DNA from: Agapanthus africanus
Taxonomy: Eukaryota; Streptophyta; Magnoliopsida; Asparagales; Amaryllidaceae
NCBI GenBank assembly: GCA_030015575.1
Contig: JASDDO010000018.1
Location: forward strand, 377,079,908 to 377,143,907
DNA: 64,000 nucleotides
Direction: 5' to 3'
Made by a program: the position numbers and the translations under genes. This document shows, one piece after another, positions 1-11,780 of the stretch (positions within the stretch are counted from its first letter, which is position 1; each line of letters starts with the position of its first letter). The notes beneath the pieces are model-generated. The model did not search any database. It had not been told where the DNA came from and saw nothing but the letters and a program-made list of their open reading frames with translations.

Positions 1-2210
1 CAACTCCGCGATGCTTGCTTTAATCCATAAATGGATTTAAGCAGCTTGCACACCTTCCCGCTGCTCCCACTGTTTACGAAGCCCTCTGGCTGAGTCATGT
101 ACACGCACTCTTCTAAATCACCATTTAGAAATGCGGTCTTAACATCCATTTGCCAGATTTCGTAATCATGATATGCAGCGATGGCAAGCATGATCCGGAT
201 GGATTTAAGCATAGCCACTGGAGAAAAGGTTTCGTCATAGTCCACACCTGGTCTTTGACGAAAACCTTTTGTAACAAGTCTAGCTTTGAAAGTCTCCACT
301 TTCCTATCTACACCAAATTTCTTCTTGAAGATCCACTCGCTCCCAATGGGTTTTACCCCTTCAGGAGCAACTTCCAAAGTCCATATTTTGTTGGTGTATA
401 TGGATTCCATCTCGGACCGCATAGCATCCAGCCATTTCACTGAGTCCCCACTCGTGATGGCCTGCTCGAAGCTAGTTAGGTCATCATCCTCCATGATGCA
501 ATCCTCGCTCCCACCATCCATGAGAAAACCGTAGTATCTCTCAGGTGGGCGAGGAACCCTACTAGATCGGCGGAGAAGCTGGGGTTCATCGGGGACTACG
601 GAATCCTCTGGTTCAACCAAATCTTCTGTTGTAGTCTGTATTGCTGGAACCTCTTCCAGTTCTACCTTAATGCCACCTATCTGTTTCATAAGAAAACCTT
701 TTTCTAAGAAAGTGGCATGCCGAGAAACAAACACTTTTTGTTCCTCGGAGTGGTAGAAGATATACCCTCGCGAATGTTTGGGATATCCAACAAACTTACA
801 TAGAACAGACCTTGCCTCGAGCTTGTACGGATTTTGTGTTTTAACATAGGCCGGACAACCCCATATCTGAATAAAATTAAGACATGGACTCTTGCCATTC
901 CATATCTCATATGGAGTGGTAGGCACTGATTTGGTCGGAACTCTATTCAGTGGGTATGCAGCAGTCTCCAGTGCATATCCCCAGAAGGAGATAGGTAACT
1001 CAGCTGTACTCATCATAGAGCGCACCATATCTAATAGGGTGCGATTTCTCCGCTCCGATACACCGTTGTGCTGTGGTGTATATGGAGGAGTCAGCTGAGA
1101 GAGAATCCCATTCTCTTTTAGGAAGTCCCGAAATTCATTGCTCAAGTATTCACCTCATCGATCAGATCGTAGGATTTTAATACTTTTTCCGGTTTGGTTC
1201 TCAACTTCTTGTTTATATTCCCTAAATTTCTCAAAAGCTTCTGATTTGTGTTTCATCAGGAACACATACCCGAACCTAGAGAGATCGTCAGTGAATGTAA
1301 TGAAGTATGAAGAACCATCCCTGGCATGTGTAGACATGGGACCACATACATCACTATGTATAAGTCCTAAGAGTTTGGTAACTCTTTCTCCGTGTCCCGT
1401 AAACGGAGTTTTGGTCATCTTGCCTTTAAGACATGACTGGCAAGTGTCATAAGATGAAAATTCAAACGGATTTAAATATCCATCTTTATGCAACTTTTCT
1501 AGTCGTGTCGTATTGATGTGACCCAGTCTACAATGCCACAAGAAGGATTCATTGAGTTCAGAACTCTTCCTCTTGTGTGTGTTTGTTATGCTCAGAACTG
1601 TTGATTGATTTAGAACATAAATGCCATTGCACAACGTGCCTGATCCAACCAACTTTTGGTTAAGGAAAATGTTCATAACACTGTCCTGTAATACAAAATT
1701 ATATCCCTCTTTACTTAATAAAGAAACCGATATAATGTTGCATATCAGGTTCGGCATGTAATAGCATTCGTTCAGAACCAATGTATTACCAGTTGGTAAT
1801 ACAAGGTGATATTCTCCGACAGTCTTAGCTGCAACAATTGCACCATTTCCAACTCTAATGTCTTTATCACCTTCTCCAAGTTCTCTTCCTTTTCTAAGCC
1901 CATGTAACTGATTACATATATGGGATCCTGACCCGGTATCTAATACCCAGGGCGTAGAGCAAATGGAGAAACAGTTCTCAGTAACGAACACACCCGAAGA
2001 AAATGCATCAACATGTACTTTCTTCATTCGGGTGGCATGGGAATCCTGGTATTCCCCTATATCCTGTTCATTCCTATAACTCTTATAAGAAAGAACGGAA
2101 CCAACGTTCCCCAGCACAGTATAACATGCGGGTTCGGTCAATACATCCATATTATTATCTTGATTAAGGCATGAACTGGTCGCTACCTGGAGAGAGAGAG
2201 AAGAAAACAC
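1..2210 (-). pseudogene. pol: copia A pol: protease, integrase, RT start; gag deleted
   Basis: The minus-strand frame from 2210 shows the aspartic protease motif LDTGSGSHIC, the GAG-pre-integrase/HHCC region (LWHCRLGHI, then CQSCLKGKM), and the integrase core (HSDVCGPM, FTDDLSRFG). A TGA at 1155-1157 replaces the glycine codon found in copies B and C just after LRSDR. Beyond it the same frame stays open to position 1 through the integrase glutamate region (GVSERRNRTLLD), the WGCPAYVK segment and RT with WQMDVKTAFLNG and IYGLKQASRSW. So one nonsense codon is the only visible break in pol. The first ~80 codons have no recognisable gag, and no zinc knuckle is present. It is a dead copy unless complemented. 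Confidence 0.88.
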
Positions 2211-2612
2211 TTTAGCGTATGCTCGTGCAAGATCAGATTGGTTATTATCTTATCTAATCAGGATGGCTCCCACTGCTTTTTATCAAATCTTCCTCCAAAC
2301 CATAAAAGGAAAGACTAGCCGGGATTAATTACATACTACAGGTTCGCCAATCTTTCAGGCAGGCCAGTGTCGGTACTTTGAGGGAGGTCCCCCGTGCTTT
2401 CGCACGAACCTAATTAATGTAAACCTCGTTTTCCCAGAGGCGTAACCCCGTTGACACCTTTATAGACACCTACTTGATCAGCTAATTGCAATGTGTAAAA
2501 CTCTCCCAGGAGTAACTCTTACTCGCAGTGGGTATCGGGATCCAACTATCTCATAGAAGGTATGCAATCTCATTGCAAATTTCAATACTTGAAATTCCCG
2601 ATAATATTTTGC

Positions 2613-2856
2613 CCCTAGCGTCCTATGACCTTGACGGAGGCCAAACAACCCATAGTCCGCTAGTCAAGTTCAACCCGTCATTTCCTGATTGAATTAAATC
2701 CACCTGCACGACCCTCGACGGAGGCCAAACAACGCCGTACGAATACCCTAATCCAATCGCATCATATGCTAGCAGATAAGCACTAGTTAGCTACCGTACA
2801 CTGCGCCTTGACGGAGGCCAAACTACCGCAGCACGAATACTAACTAATACTTATCT
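2613..2856 (-). other. Three stem-loops with GGCC loops, copia A leader
   Basis: On the minus strand three stem-loops follow each other. Their loops read TTGGCCTCCGTCAAGG (2806-2821), TTGGCCTCCGTCGAGG (2713-2728) and TTGGCCTCCGTCAAGG (2629-2644). The third has stems CTAGCG/CGCTAG (2615-2620 with 2658-2663) and CTATG/CATAG (2623-2627 with 2651-2655). The first has CTGCG/CGCAG (2801-2805 with 2827-2831) plus an outer AGATAAG/CTTATCT. The same three occur at the same relative place in copies B, C, D and E with different stem sequences. A role as an RNA signal is inference. Confidence 0.75.
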
Positions 2857-2970
2857 GAAATGACGGAGGGCTACGCAGGTTTTTCATAAAAACCATGAGC
2901 GTAATGAACTTGATATCATTGTAGAATCAAATGATGTTTTGAAATGGAGTGATTTTGAGGCTTTTCTAGT

Positions 2971-3210
2971 TTTGCTAAAGGAGTCACTCCTGGCGAAGGG
3001 ATCTCGGTCCTTTCCTCGTCGAATGAGGTGCGGGATATATCATATATATCGCTGTGCAAAGCAAAAACCCAAAAGCAGTCAAAAGCAAACCGAGTGTGTA
3101 GCATCTGCCAGTTATTGCTAAAGGAGTCACTCCCGGTGAAGGGATCTCGGTCCTTTCCTCATCGAATAAGGTGCGGGATATATCATATATATCGCTGTGC
3201 AAAGCAAGAA
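2971..3210 (-). repeat. Duplicated ~95-nt leader module, copia A
   Basis: Two copies (about 2971-3066 and 3115-3210) share the order: GCTTTGCA start, an AT-rich hairpin (GATATAT/ATATATC), a CCTC..GAGG hairpin, then GATCCCTTC-CC-GGAGTGA. Related pairs occur in the leaders of copies D and E. They are missing at the matching place in B and C. Several frames are open through it, but the conserved feature is pairing rather than a protein, so I do not call a gene. Confidence 0.7.
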
Positions 3211-3635
3211 CTGTAGCTACCTGTTTTATTTTAAAATTCGATTCCACAACATCTTAGGTTTTTTATCTTTCATTAATCACATTAATGAAGTCCCATCATT
3301 TAAATACCTAAACATCACAGATAGATATGACGTACACTTATGCCATCCACATTCGCCTCGATGTCCCCTCGTGCACCGTTAGGTTAGGTAACTAACGACA
3401 GAGCAGGGCAGGGCTAGCGCGGGTGTAAAACATAAGTAACGTCTATATAATATATCATATATACTATATACTATATCCATCACAGAGTCACAACACAGAT
3501 ATCGCAGCAGAATAAACATATGAAATATTGGATATACTAGGACGTCCGTGTTTTCAATACGAGCCAGTATAAAACACGGATTCCACGGTCATAACGAATA
3601 GCCAATCCCACACCCCTAGACCCCTACGAGAGTGG

Positions 3636-3723
3636 CAAGCAACCCTGCCAATTCTAGGGTTAGGAGACCCGGACTCGACTCCTCGAGTTGGTCTCCCACT
3701 GGACCCCAGAACCCGGTTACTTG
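3636..3723 (-). other. Nested three-stem structure, copia A leader
   Basis: Nested inverted repeats: CAAGTAACC with GGTTGCTTG (3715-3723 with 3636-3644, one G.U), TTCTGGGGT with ACCCTAGAA (3703-3711 with 3652-3660, one G.U), and GGAGACC with GGTCTCC inside. The same nesting is found in copies B, C, D and twice in E with altered but still complementary arms. Confidence 0.7.
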
Positions 3724-4422
3724 TGCTCCCCTCCTTGGATCTATCCTAATGCGGAAAAGTAAATAATATACAAAAGGTGACATCTTCCGCTACCTGGAAG
3801 TGCCCCAAATAAAAGAATATTACATACAAGTTTTTACATGAATGAAAATGAAAAACACTCATCTCACATAAAAAACCCCGGCTATTCAAACACGACGATC
3901 CAATATAACATATCCAGCAACACATAACATCACATGTCATCAATGTAAGTAAGTATGCATACCCCAATTGTCGTTGACGTATAGCAACGAAACCGGCGAT
4001 ATGAACATACTACACTTACGGTCACAGAAAAGAAAGTGTAAAACTACAACAATTGGAATCCGCAACTTCTTTAGACATCACATGCCTAATCAAATGAAAT
4101 ACTTAGACATCACATGCCTAACAGATATAAATCCCGCATTTTAGTCTCATTATCGAAAACTCTTTTCAATATCATATGGGACTAAACTGCTAAATTTATA
4201 ACATTCATTCAGTTATCTCATAACTGTTTGTGAATTCCAATTATTGTATCACATTCCAGATAAACAGAAAATGTTAAACTTTCCGATCGAACAGTCGAAT
4301 ACCCAAGTTTTCCCGATACAGCTCAACACATGAAATAAGTCTAACTACATTCAGTTCGTACCTCAGTACCGACGGTCCAGCCGTAGAAGGGTCAAGCCAA
4401 CGCCTCACATGTGACACGCCGT

Positions 4423-4838
4423 ACTGCCCCAAACCCGAAGGTTCAAAGGGCAGTTCAAGACGGTCACATAATCGAGTTAAGGTTTGTTGTCTTCTAGAGG
4501 GTCCATCGCGTTACTTGCACTACTTAGAACGTCTTTAAACCTCGGAAAAATCCAACACTTGGAAATTTTCCGTCAGGGGAAACATTGGGTATTTATATCC
4601 GGTCGAACTTTTTAACATATTGTAAAATATCCGGAAAGCCACATAGACAAAATCTGATAATCCGATCGAACAATCGAATCCCCAAAACAACCCAGAACAT
4701 TCAACTCTGGAATAAATTTTAAATATTCCCAGAAAATCCAGAGTAATTAAATAGGAATTACTGTGCAGAAAAGATGTGATGACGTCACCAGGGGACCGCG
4801 GAACCGCCGCAGAAGCTGGGCTTCTGCCGCGATTCCGC
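4423..4838 (-). other. PBS-proximal hairpins, copia A leader
   Basis: A GC-rich hairpin at 4798-4838 has stems GCGGAA/TTCCGC and GCAGAAGC/GCTTCTGC with a 3-nt loop, about 200 nt downstream of the primer binding site. A second at 4423-4454 has ACTGCCC/GGGCAGT. Matching positions in other copies hold hairpins with unrelated stem sequences. The rest of the leader (3724-4422 and 4839-5026) shows nothing further that I can name. Confidence 0.6.
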
Positions 4839-5026
4839 CGCCGTTTAGATGAATCTTTCACCTGAGTTTGCACAGTAATTCTTATAATTATTTATTGAAT
4901 TTTTTAGGCATTTTTAATACACAAAAATCCGTATTTTCGGAAAAAGTCCAGAGAGCATATTCCGGGTAGGGTTTCGGTTCGATCGGGTTTCAAATTCCAT
5001 CTAGACTTCGCCTAAGGCTCTAGCTA

Positions 5027-5039
5027 GGCTCTGATACCA
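5027..5039 (-). other. Primer binding site (tRNA-iMet), copia A
   Basis: The minus strand reads TGGTATCAGAGCC one base inside the LTR end. This is the usual plant initiator-Met tRNA primer site and fixes the LTR boundary at 5041 and the direction of the element. Confidence 0.93.
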
Positions 5040-5040
5040 G

Positions 5041-7253
5041 TGAAAGGTTCCTAGGCACTCTAGTAAGGTCTCACAAGGCATCGAACATGCCAATTTAAAA
5101 AAAATGATGCCGAGAAACCCTAGACTACGGATCTTAGACTAGATGTTTAGGCGAAATGATAATCTAGTTAACTACTTAACTAAAAGTTAGATTCTACAAC
5201 CTTTGTAGATCCGGATATCCACTTCCTTAGCTCCACGTAATGCTCCTCTCGCTGTCCTTTTCTAATCTTAGACTCGTTCATCGATTTCATCGGGAAAGCG
5301 AGCGGAATAGGTCGTCGGCTTCGTGTCAAAGACGATCTACGTCGAGGCATCACAAGTTCAAGCTCCGACTTCACAAAGTTGTGAAACTTGTGAAGAAAAC
5401 ATCCAAAACAACTTGGCAAGAGGTAGAGGGTGAAGAAATAGGAGGTGGGTTCACTTTAGAATTGGATTTCACTCACTTATGCTCAAGTTGCCATTGATGG
5501 CATCTTGTTTTCTCTCTTGAAAAAGAAGGAGATGAAGAAGAAAGAATATGATAAAGTATATTGAAAAAGAATAATAAAATCAAATACTTATCATGTTCTA
5601 ACCTAGGTTAAGTGTAGAGAATAAACCATGGTCACTTGAGAGGGTTAGGGTTAAGCATGAAGATAAGGATGGTTACAAAAGTCAAAGCTTCATGAAGCTT
5701 CAACTTAAAACAAAAAAAGCCACCATTCTTATCATAATCCTTTTCAAATAAATAAACAAATAAATAAATAAAAAGGCAAAACCCTAATCATCTCTTAACC
5801 ATGGTTTAATACTTCACACTTAACCTAATGAGCAAGCATCATCAAACATGATACAAAGATGCGCACAAAAGTATATCACATATACAACATGTACATCAAG
5901 TGAGAAAATCCATTTAAAGTGAACCAATACTAGTTAATGCAATGCAATATATCAAATATATAATTATGCATTAAATCATTAAATCAACATTTGATTCAAT
6001 GATCCGGTCATGTCGCACATAACCGACTAGAATCCAATGTATCGATTTATCGAATCAATGATTCGATAACTAGGTCATATCGAATATAACCAATCAAAAC
6101 ATATATCGCGAGAATGAAATGCGGTATCACATACACGCATTATTGTCGGTCCTGCACATATCTCATATGCGCTCCTATGTCGTTTCGCTTGAACCAGGAA
6201 ACCTCTGTGTAGGACTCTAAAGACTCGTCAATACGCCGGTAGCAGATGATGATCATATCAACCACCCACAAGCCGCAAGCGGTCTGCTAAACGTAACGGC
6301 CATCCGGGTATTGAGCGATCAGAAGATCGACGAGCTAGCCCGCTCACACTCCTGTGAATCCAACCAGTAACACTTACCGTACAGTCCGGTCTGTTCGTCT
6401 GATACGTCGCATATCAAGTCTAGGGGTGGTAAACGTCATACCCCAATAACCGATAAGTCGTGCCGATGTGAGGCTTATAACGGGTCGAGAAACTACTGGT
6501 AACACTTACCAGCAAATCTCTGATCAGCCCTGGCCAGGGACTTCCCTGTTACGGCCAATCGAGCACAGCGCAACATCAACCCCCAATACCGGGAGAGACG
6601 AAACCCCTCCTATCGCTCATTGCCTCCATGTGACTCGGGACTGTACCCAAAGACCACCGTTTTGCACGCCCTCATGGACGTGGTAAGGTGGAGATCAAAG
6701 CACAGTGGGAATCACACAAGACTCTATGACGATCTCGGGTCTACAGACTAACCTGCACAAGTGTCACCTGAGAACTGCCATCTGACGTGAGGTATAATAC
6801 CATCTGGGAGTTCTCGGCGAGTCCGTCCAGTGTACCCAGTCTCCACTGAGCACCCGTATACCATCTCTGATGTCAAACACCAATGGATATGGGATCATCC
6901 ATCGCCCATCTCATGGGTCGAGAAGCGTATACGCTAGTCTACTCTGGTATATCGATGCCCCGTCTCGATACACCCACGACTAGGGACCTTGAAGGATGTA
7001 CTTATGGACTACCATGTCCCCACTAGTATGATCTGCATCATAGTCCAGGCAGTCAAGTACACATCCTAAGGTCTTTACCAACATGTAACTATAAGACAGT
7101 TTAAAGAGACTAGTGTACATGTTAAGATAAAGAGTAACCAGATAGCATACTATCATATCGAGCAAGAAAGTCATCTCTATATATGTCCAAGCATCCAATA
7201 TAATATACATCATCTGTACAATACTGGCCTCTAGGGCATACATACAACTAACA
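5041..7253 (-). repeat. copia LTR shared by A and the fragment at 7254-8645
   Basis: It starts TGTTAGTTG at 7253 (minus strand) and ends CA at 5041, about 2.2 kb. Blocks are shared with the LTRs of B, C, E and F: the GCCCTAGAGGCC start, the GGGACTGTACCC/CCGGACTGTACGG region and the TACGG-type hairpin. On its downstream side lies a PBS, so it acts as a 5' LTR for A. On its upstream side lies the RNase H end of another pol, so it also acts as that copy's 3' LTR. Confidence 0.88.
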
Positions 7254-8645
7254 AGAATATGTCTGGATCACAGATGGTACGGGGGTTCCTAGGCCTAAGC
7301 CACAACTCCATTGTCACACAATGATAGGAACAAAGTTCATCTCATGAACTTATATGTCCAGACTTTCTCTTTGCTAGCATCCTTGGTAACGATGTATCTT
7401 GCCTTTAATCGTCTAGTAACTCACGGTATATAGTTTGGAACTCTTCCAACATACTGTCCCTCCACTGAGAGTAAAAACAATGCCTGTGACTGACATTCAG
7501 TCGTCCGTATCCCCCTGGAACTTTTCCAGTGATTCTCCCTAGGATTGATTGATACCATCTCACTACAACTAGTGAGAATCCTAACATCCAATTAAATCTA
7601 TCTCATAGATCCAAAACCCAGGATTTAGCAGGTATCAACTTGATCCTTTATGGAGAATTCTTGTGATAAGAGGAGATTGACCGAGCGTAGCATAGGAAAC
7701 TGCTTTCCTATCAAGAGTATGTCATCCACATACAATATGAGGATCACCACCATACTCCCTACTACCTTTTTGTATATACTAGGTTCATCTACCATTTTGA
7801 TGAAGTCAAGCTCTAAGACTACTATATCAAAACAGACGTTCCAACTCCGCGATACCTGATTTATCCCATAAAACATCTTGCACACATTTCCGCTGCTCCC
7901 ACTGTTTACGAAGCCCTCTGGCTGTGTACTTATAGACACTCTCTTCCAAATCACTATTTAAAAAAGCAGTCATGACACCCAACCGCCAGATATCGTAGTC
8001 ATGGTATGTAGCCGTGGCAAGTAGGATCTGGATGGACTTAAGCATAGCTTTGAAAGTCTCAACTTTTCCATGTACACCAAGTAATCTTCTCAAGATATAC
8101 TTGCTCCTGATGGGGATTTAACCCTTCAGATAAAGCAACCAAAGTCCATACTTTGTTGGTGTACAAGGATTTCATCTCAGATCGCTAAGCATCCAGCCAT
8201 TCTCATAGAGTCCCCACTCCTGATGGCCTGCTCGAAACTAGTTGGGTCATCATCTCATGATGCAATCCTTGCTCCCACTGTCATAGAGAAACCGAAGTAT
8301 CTCTCAGGTCGATGAGGAACCCTACCAGATCGGCGGAGAGGCTGAGGTTCGTTGGAAACTATTGAATCCTCCGGTTCTACCAAATCATCAGCTGCAGTTT
8401 GTTTTAGCTGGAACTACTTCCAGTTCTACCTTATGACCACTAATTTCTTCACAAGAAATTCCCTTTCCCAAAGGTGGCATGCTGAGAAAACATCTTTTGT
8501 TCATCAGTTTGGTAGAAGATATTCCCTTGCGAATGCTTTGGATATCCAACAAACTTTCACAGAACTGACCTTGCCTCGAGCTTGTCCGGATTTTGTTTTT
8601 GACATATGCCGGACAACCCCAAATCTTAACTTCCTTAAGAGATGG
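7254..8645 (-). pseudogene. pol: Decayed copia pol fragment (integrase end, RT, RNase H scraps)
   Basis: Minus-strand pieces in shifting frames match the copia pol of copies A-C: WGCPAYVK near 8600, RT with PEGFVNSGSSG and a YVDDILLIG active-site motif near 7690-7730, then short RNase H remnants (LSVEGQYVGRVPN near 7460) separated by deletions. Many frameshifts and stops make it non-functional. The fragment starts abruptly at about 8645, where homology to pol stops and region X begins. It runs into the TGTTAG start of the LTR at 7253. Confidence 0.85.
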
Positions 8646-8699
8646 GAAATATAATGGATTTGAATTACAGAAACCTTCAAAGAAATCCAAGAAATCCCT

Positions 8700-10440
8700 C
8701 AAAGATCAAGATCAATGATAGGGTAAAACCCTAAGATGAGAATTAACGTTTCTCAGGAATATCCAATGATTTGAGACCCACGGTCTACTCAAAAAAGGGG
8801 AAAAGTTTTTTTTAAGACTCTGAAAGATCATTTCAAAAAAAAAATCCGAGGTTTGTTAATAGGTTAAAAATCCAAAACAAAAAGGAGGTTCTTTTAATAG
8901 TCCTTACCATTTTTTTTTGTGGCAGAGTTTAACTCTGAGTTTTGTGGGCAGAGATCTAAGCTCTGAGATGAGAATTAAATTCTCAAGAAAGAAGGAAACT
9001 TAAGAAAGATGTTGAAACGACAGTCATTTCAAGGGCCAAAGACTCTATTTATAGGATGTGAAGGGACGGTTAAACTCTCTAGAATATAAAACAGTGGAAA
9101 AACTGACACCGTTGCACTTACGTGTGAGCCACGTGAGAACAACGGTGGGGGGCATTTGTTTCCCCAATATTTAAATATAATAAAAGAGATAACCTCAGTT
9201 AAATTTAATGAGGCAGAACCTCATGTACTCCCCACGAGGGCGCCAGCGCTAACCCCTTAGGATTGAATTTTATGATGACGCCGCACGTGAAGCTCACATG
9301 GACGCCAATGTGCAAAGCACAGGAGCGCCTATCATAAATAAGAATTAAATTCTTAAGTGGCATCCACATGCACAACACGTGAGCGCCGACGCCCAGATAA
9401 AATCAAGTAGAATGAAATTCTACATGGGGATATTTCCCTAAAAATTGGGATTCTCTTTGTTAAACAGAGCCGTTGGATCAAACATCCAATGGTGATGATA
9501 AATCATCAAATAATAGAATAAAATTCTATTATGGGAAAATATTCCCCTAATCGTTATAAATGAACAGAAAATTGTTGGATCAAAGATCCAATGAAATAGG
9601 AAAATATTTCCTTATATCTTTCTAAATAAAGAAAGATGTGCTCTGTATAATAGAGAGCCCTTAGATTAAAAATCCAATGGTGATTAAAAATCACCATTTA
9701 ACAGAATAAAATTCTGTATATGGGGAAAATAATTCCCTAATCTTATTAAAAACAAGAAGACATATTTTGTAAAACAGAAATCCTTGGATCAAACATCTAA
9801 TGATGGGTAAAATTCCCCAAACAAATTTTGAGACCAATTAAATCAATTGGAATCTTTCAATAAGAGATTTTCTAAAAAACTAATTAACAATTTGCCTCTA
9901 CTATATAAAAGACCCGAGACTTTAAGTCTCAAGAACGAGAACACACAGACATATAGAGAGAACCCCCCATAAGCTTCGGCAAAAAAAAAACAGAAGGCTC
10001 TCAAAAACAACAGAGAATTTAGTTCTCAATAGAGAAGAAGATATTTTCAAACCCTAGGTAAAGAAACCACAGAGATCAAAATATCTCCTTTACCTATCAC
10101 AGCATATCTAAGAGTTTAACCCTTCTCAAGAACTTAGTCTTTTCTCTGGATCCGAGATCTACAAGAAAAGTCTCCCACAAGTTGAGAATTTAATTCTCAT
10201 CGGGAAGATCTTGTTCTTGAGAATCAAAAATTCAGAAAAGAACTAGGTTACAAAGAAAGAAAAAAGGAAAAGAACCTATCCTTCGGGAATTTAATTCCTC
10301 GAAAAATAGGGTTTAACCCTAAAAGAAATTTAGTTCTTATAAAAGAACATAGTTCTTAAAGAAAACCTGATCCCATATCTTCAAAACAAAGATATTGGTG
10401 ATCATTAATGGTCAAAATGCCATTAACATAGATTCAATCT
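8700..10440. repeat. Field of short variable-arm palindromes
   Basis: Perfect inverted repeats with a 1-3 nt centre recur: CAGAGTT/AACTCTG (8923-8937), GAGAATT/AATTCTC (8970-8984), AAGAATT/AATTCTT (9340-9354), GTAGAAT/ATTCTAC (9407-9423), TAATAGAAT/ATTCTATTA (9511-9531), ATGGTGATT/AATCACCAT (9677-9697), ACAGAAT/ATTCTGT (9701-9717), GAGACTT/AAGTCTC (9916-9930), TGAGAATT/AATTCTCA (10193-10209) and TAGGGTT/AACCCTA (10307-10321). The arms change while the A/T centre persists. Confidence 0.8.
9901..9911 (+). promoter_or_regulatory. TATA-box-like site in region X
   Basis: CTATATAAAAG is followed about 15-30 bases later by a purine-rich stretch typical of plant LTR starts. If X is an LTR element, transcription would begin near 9930-9960. 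There is no second line of evidence. Confidence 0.4.
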
Positions 10441-10585
10441 CTGAAGAAGAAAAGAACATAGCGCCTTACGTGTTTCCCACGTGGACGCCCTCCCAACAGC
10501 ACCTAGCACCTTACGTGAAATACACATGGGCGTCCAAAGCAGAAAGCCAGCACCTCACGTGAAATACATGTGAGCGCTGAATAAA

Positions 10586-10985
10586 AGTGCTTAGCACTTC
10601 ATATACAGCCAAAACGGCTGAGTGTTTATCACTGATTGGGCAGCGCCCAGCGCCGCACATGCTCCTCACGTGGACGCCATATAAAAAAATGCTTAGCACT
10701 ATATATATATATATATACAGCTAAAATGGCTGAGTGCTTAGCACTGATTGGGAAGTGCCCAGTGCCGCACCTGCTTCTCACGTGGACGCCATATAAAAAA
10801 GTGTTTAGCACTATATATATAGCCAAAACTGCTGAGTGCTTAGCACTGATTGGGCAGTGCCCAGCGCCGCACGTGCTCCTCACGTGGACGCCATATAAAA
10901 TAGTGCTTATCACTATATATTTATAGCCAAAACGGCTGAGTGTTTAGCACTGATTGGGCAGCGCCCAGCGCCGAAGGTCTCACAT
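10586..10985. repeat. Tandem array, ~105-nt units with G-box cores
   Basis: Four units start near 10586, 10690, 10801 and 10902. Each runs: palindrome AGTGCT-T-AGCACT (or a close variant), AT run, AGCC-AAAAC-GGCT, a second AGTGCTTAGCACT-type palindrome, GGGCAGCGCCC, CACGTG-like, CTCACGTGGACGCC, ATATAAA. Related half-units lie at 10455-10585 and 10985-11100. The CACGTG/ACGTGG cores are plant bZIP/bHLH binding motifs. Any regulatory role is inferred. Confidence 0.8.
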
Positions 10986-11476
10986 GATACCTATATGAGC
11001 GCCAGAGCTTCAAACAAGTACTTAACACTTTGGCATAAAAAAAGGAGGCTGAACAAGCAGAGCCCAAATAAGTGCTTAGCACTTTTGAACAAAAAAAGAC
11101 TGAGCAGACTAAGCCTAAATTGGTTAAGTCTCTCTGAAAAGTTTTCTTATAGCTGAGCCTAAATGCTCTATTGTTAGATCTTAAATAAAAATAATCCTTA
11201 AAATTTTGCTAAGTTGATATTAGTCTCAAATAAGACAAACGTATTCTTAGCTAAGATAAATTGAGCCCAAATGCTTATATATTTAAGTTCATCTTAATCT
11301 CAAACTAGATTAACGGTTCTTAAATAAAATAAACCCAAATCTAAAATATACGGATTTGGACTAATCTGCGCCCTACGGACGACGACATAGACTAGTCTCC
11401 ATATACAACCCGCGGGAAACCAAAATAAACAAAAATACACACGACATGAAGTGAACTGCTGGAGCAGGAGAAAGTG

Positions 11477-11570
11477 GTTATCGCAACGCGATAACGTAGT
11501 TAACTGTAGGGGCTTGCGTCTACAGGGAAGAACGTCCCCCAATCAAAAACCCCTCACAAATGAGGGGGAA
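11477..11570. other. Cluster of three perfect hairpins
   Basis: GTTATCGC-AAC-GCGATAAC near 11477-11495, CTGTAG..CTACAG near 11502-11524 and CCCCTCA-CAAA-TGAGGGG near 11550-11567 lie in a row. The last two bracket short GC-rich spacers. The surrounding 11000-11780 holds no gene that I can recognise. Confidence 0.65.
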
Positions 11571-11780
11571 TCTGATAAAGTTACGATACAACGGTCGCAT
11601 CTGTCAAATCCTCCGATATATGGTGCCATAAATCAACTTGGTATATTTGGAGAGGTGGATGGATAAGTCCAAATAGCATCTGCCTGCAAATTCCGGCCAG
11701 ACGTCCCAACGTATCGGTCGGGTCTTTCGGCGGTGAGCAGATTCTGGCATGCCCGGTGGCACACCCTGTGAACAGATCCT

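Larger units (their letters stand above)
1..5040 (-). mobile_element. Ty1/copia element A, internal region (runs off the left edge)
   Basis: Read on the minus strand, this holds a primer binding site next to the LTR, a 2.8 kb untranslated leader, then protease, integrase and the start of reverse transcriptase, which continues past position 1. The order PR-INT-RT is diagnostic of Ty1/copia. Most of gag is missing: the leader's pyrimidine tract near 2190-2200 is followed within about 200 bases by the protease, where copies B and C have about 800 bases of gag. The 5' LTR lies immediately upstream at 5041-7253. The 3' LTR and target duplication are outside the window. Confidence 0.92.

Noticed and set aside
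2916..3247. Small conserved protein from the duplicated ~95-nt module
   Set aside because: Frames carry recognisable repeats (EIPSPGVTPLA) in A, D and E, but several frames are open, starts are not conserved, and the conserved signal is hairpin pairing.
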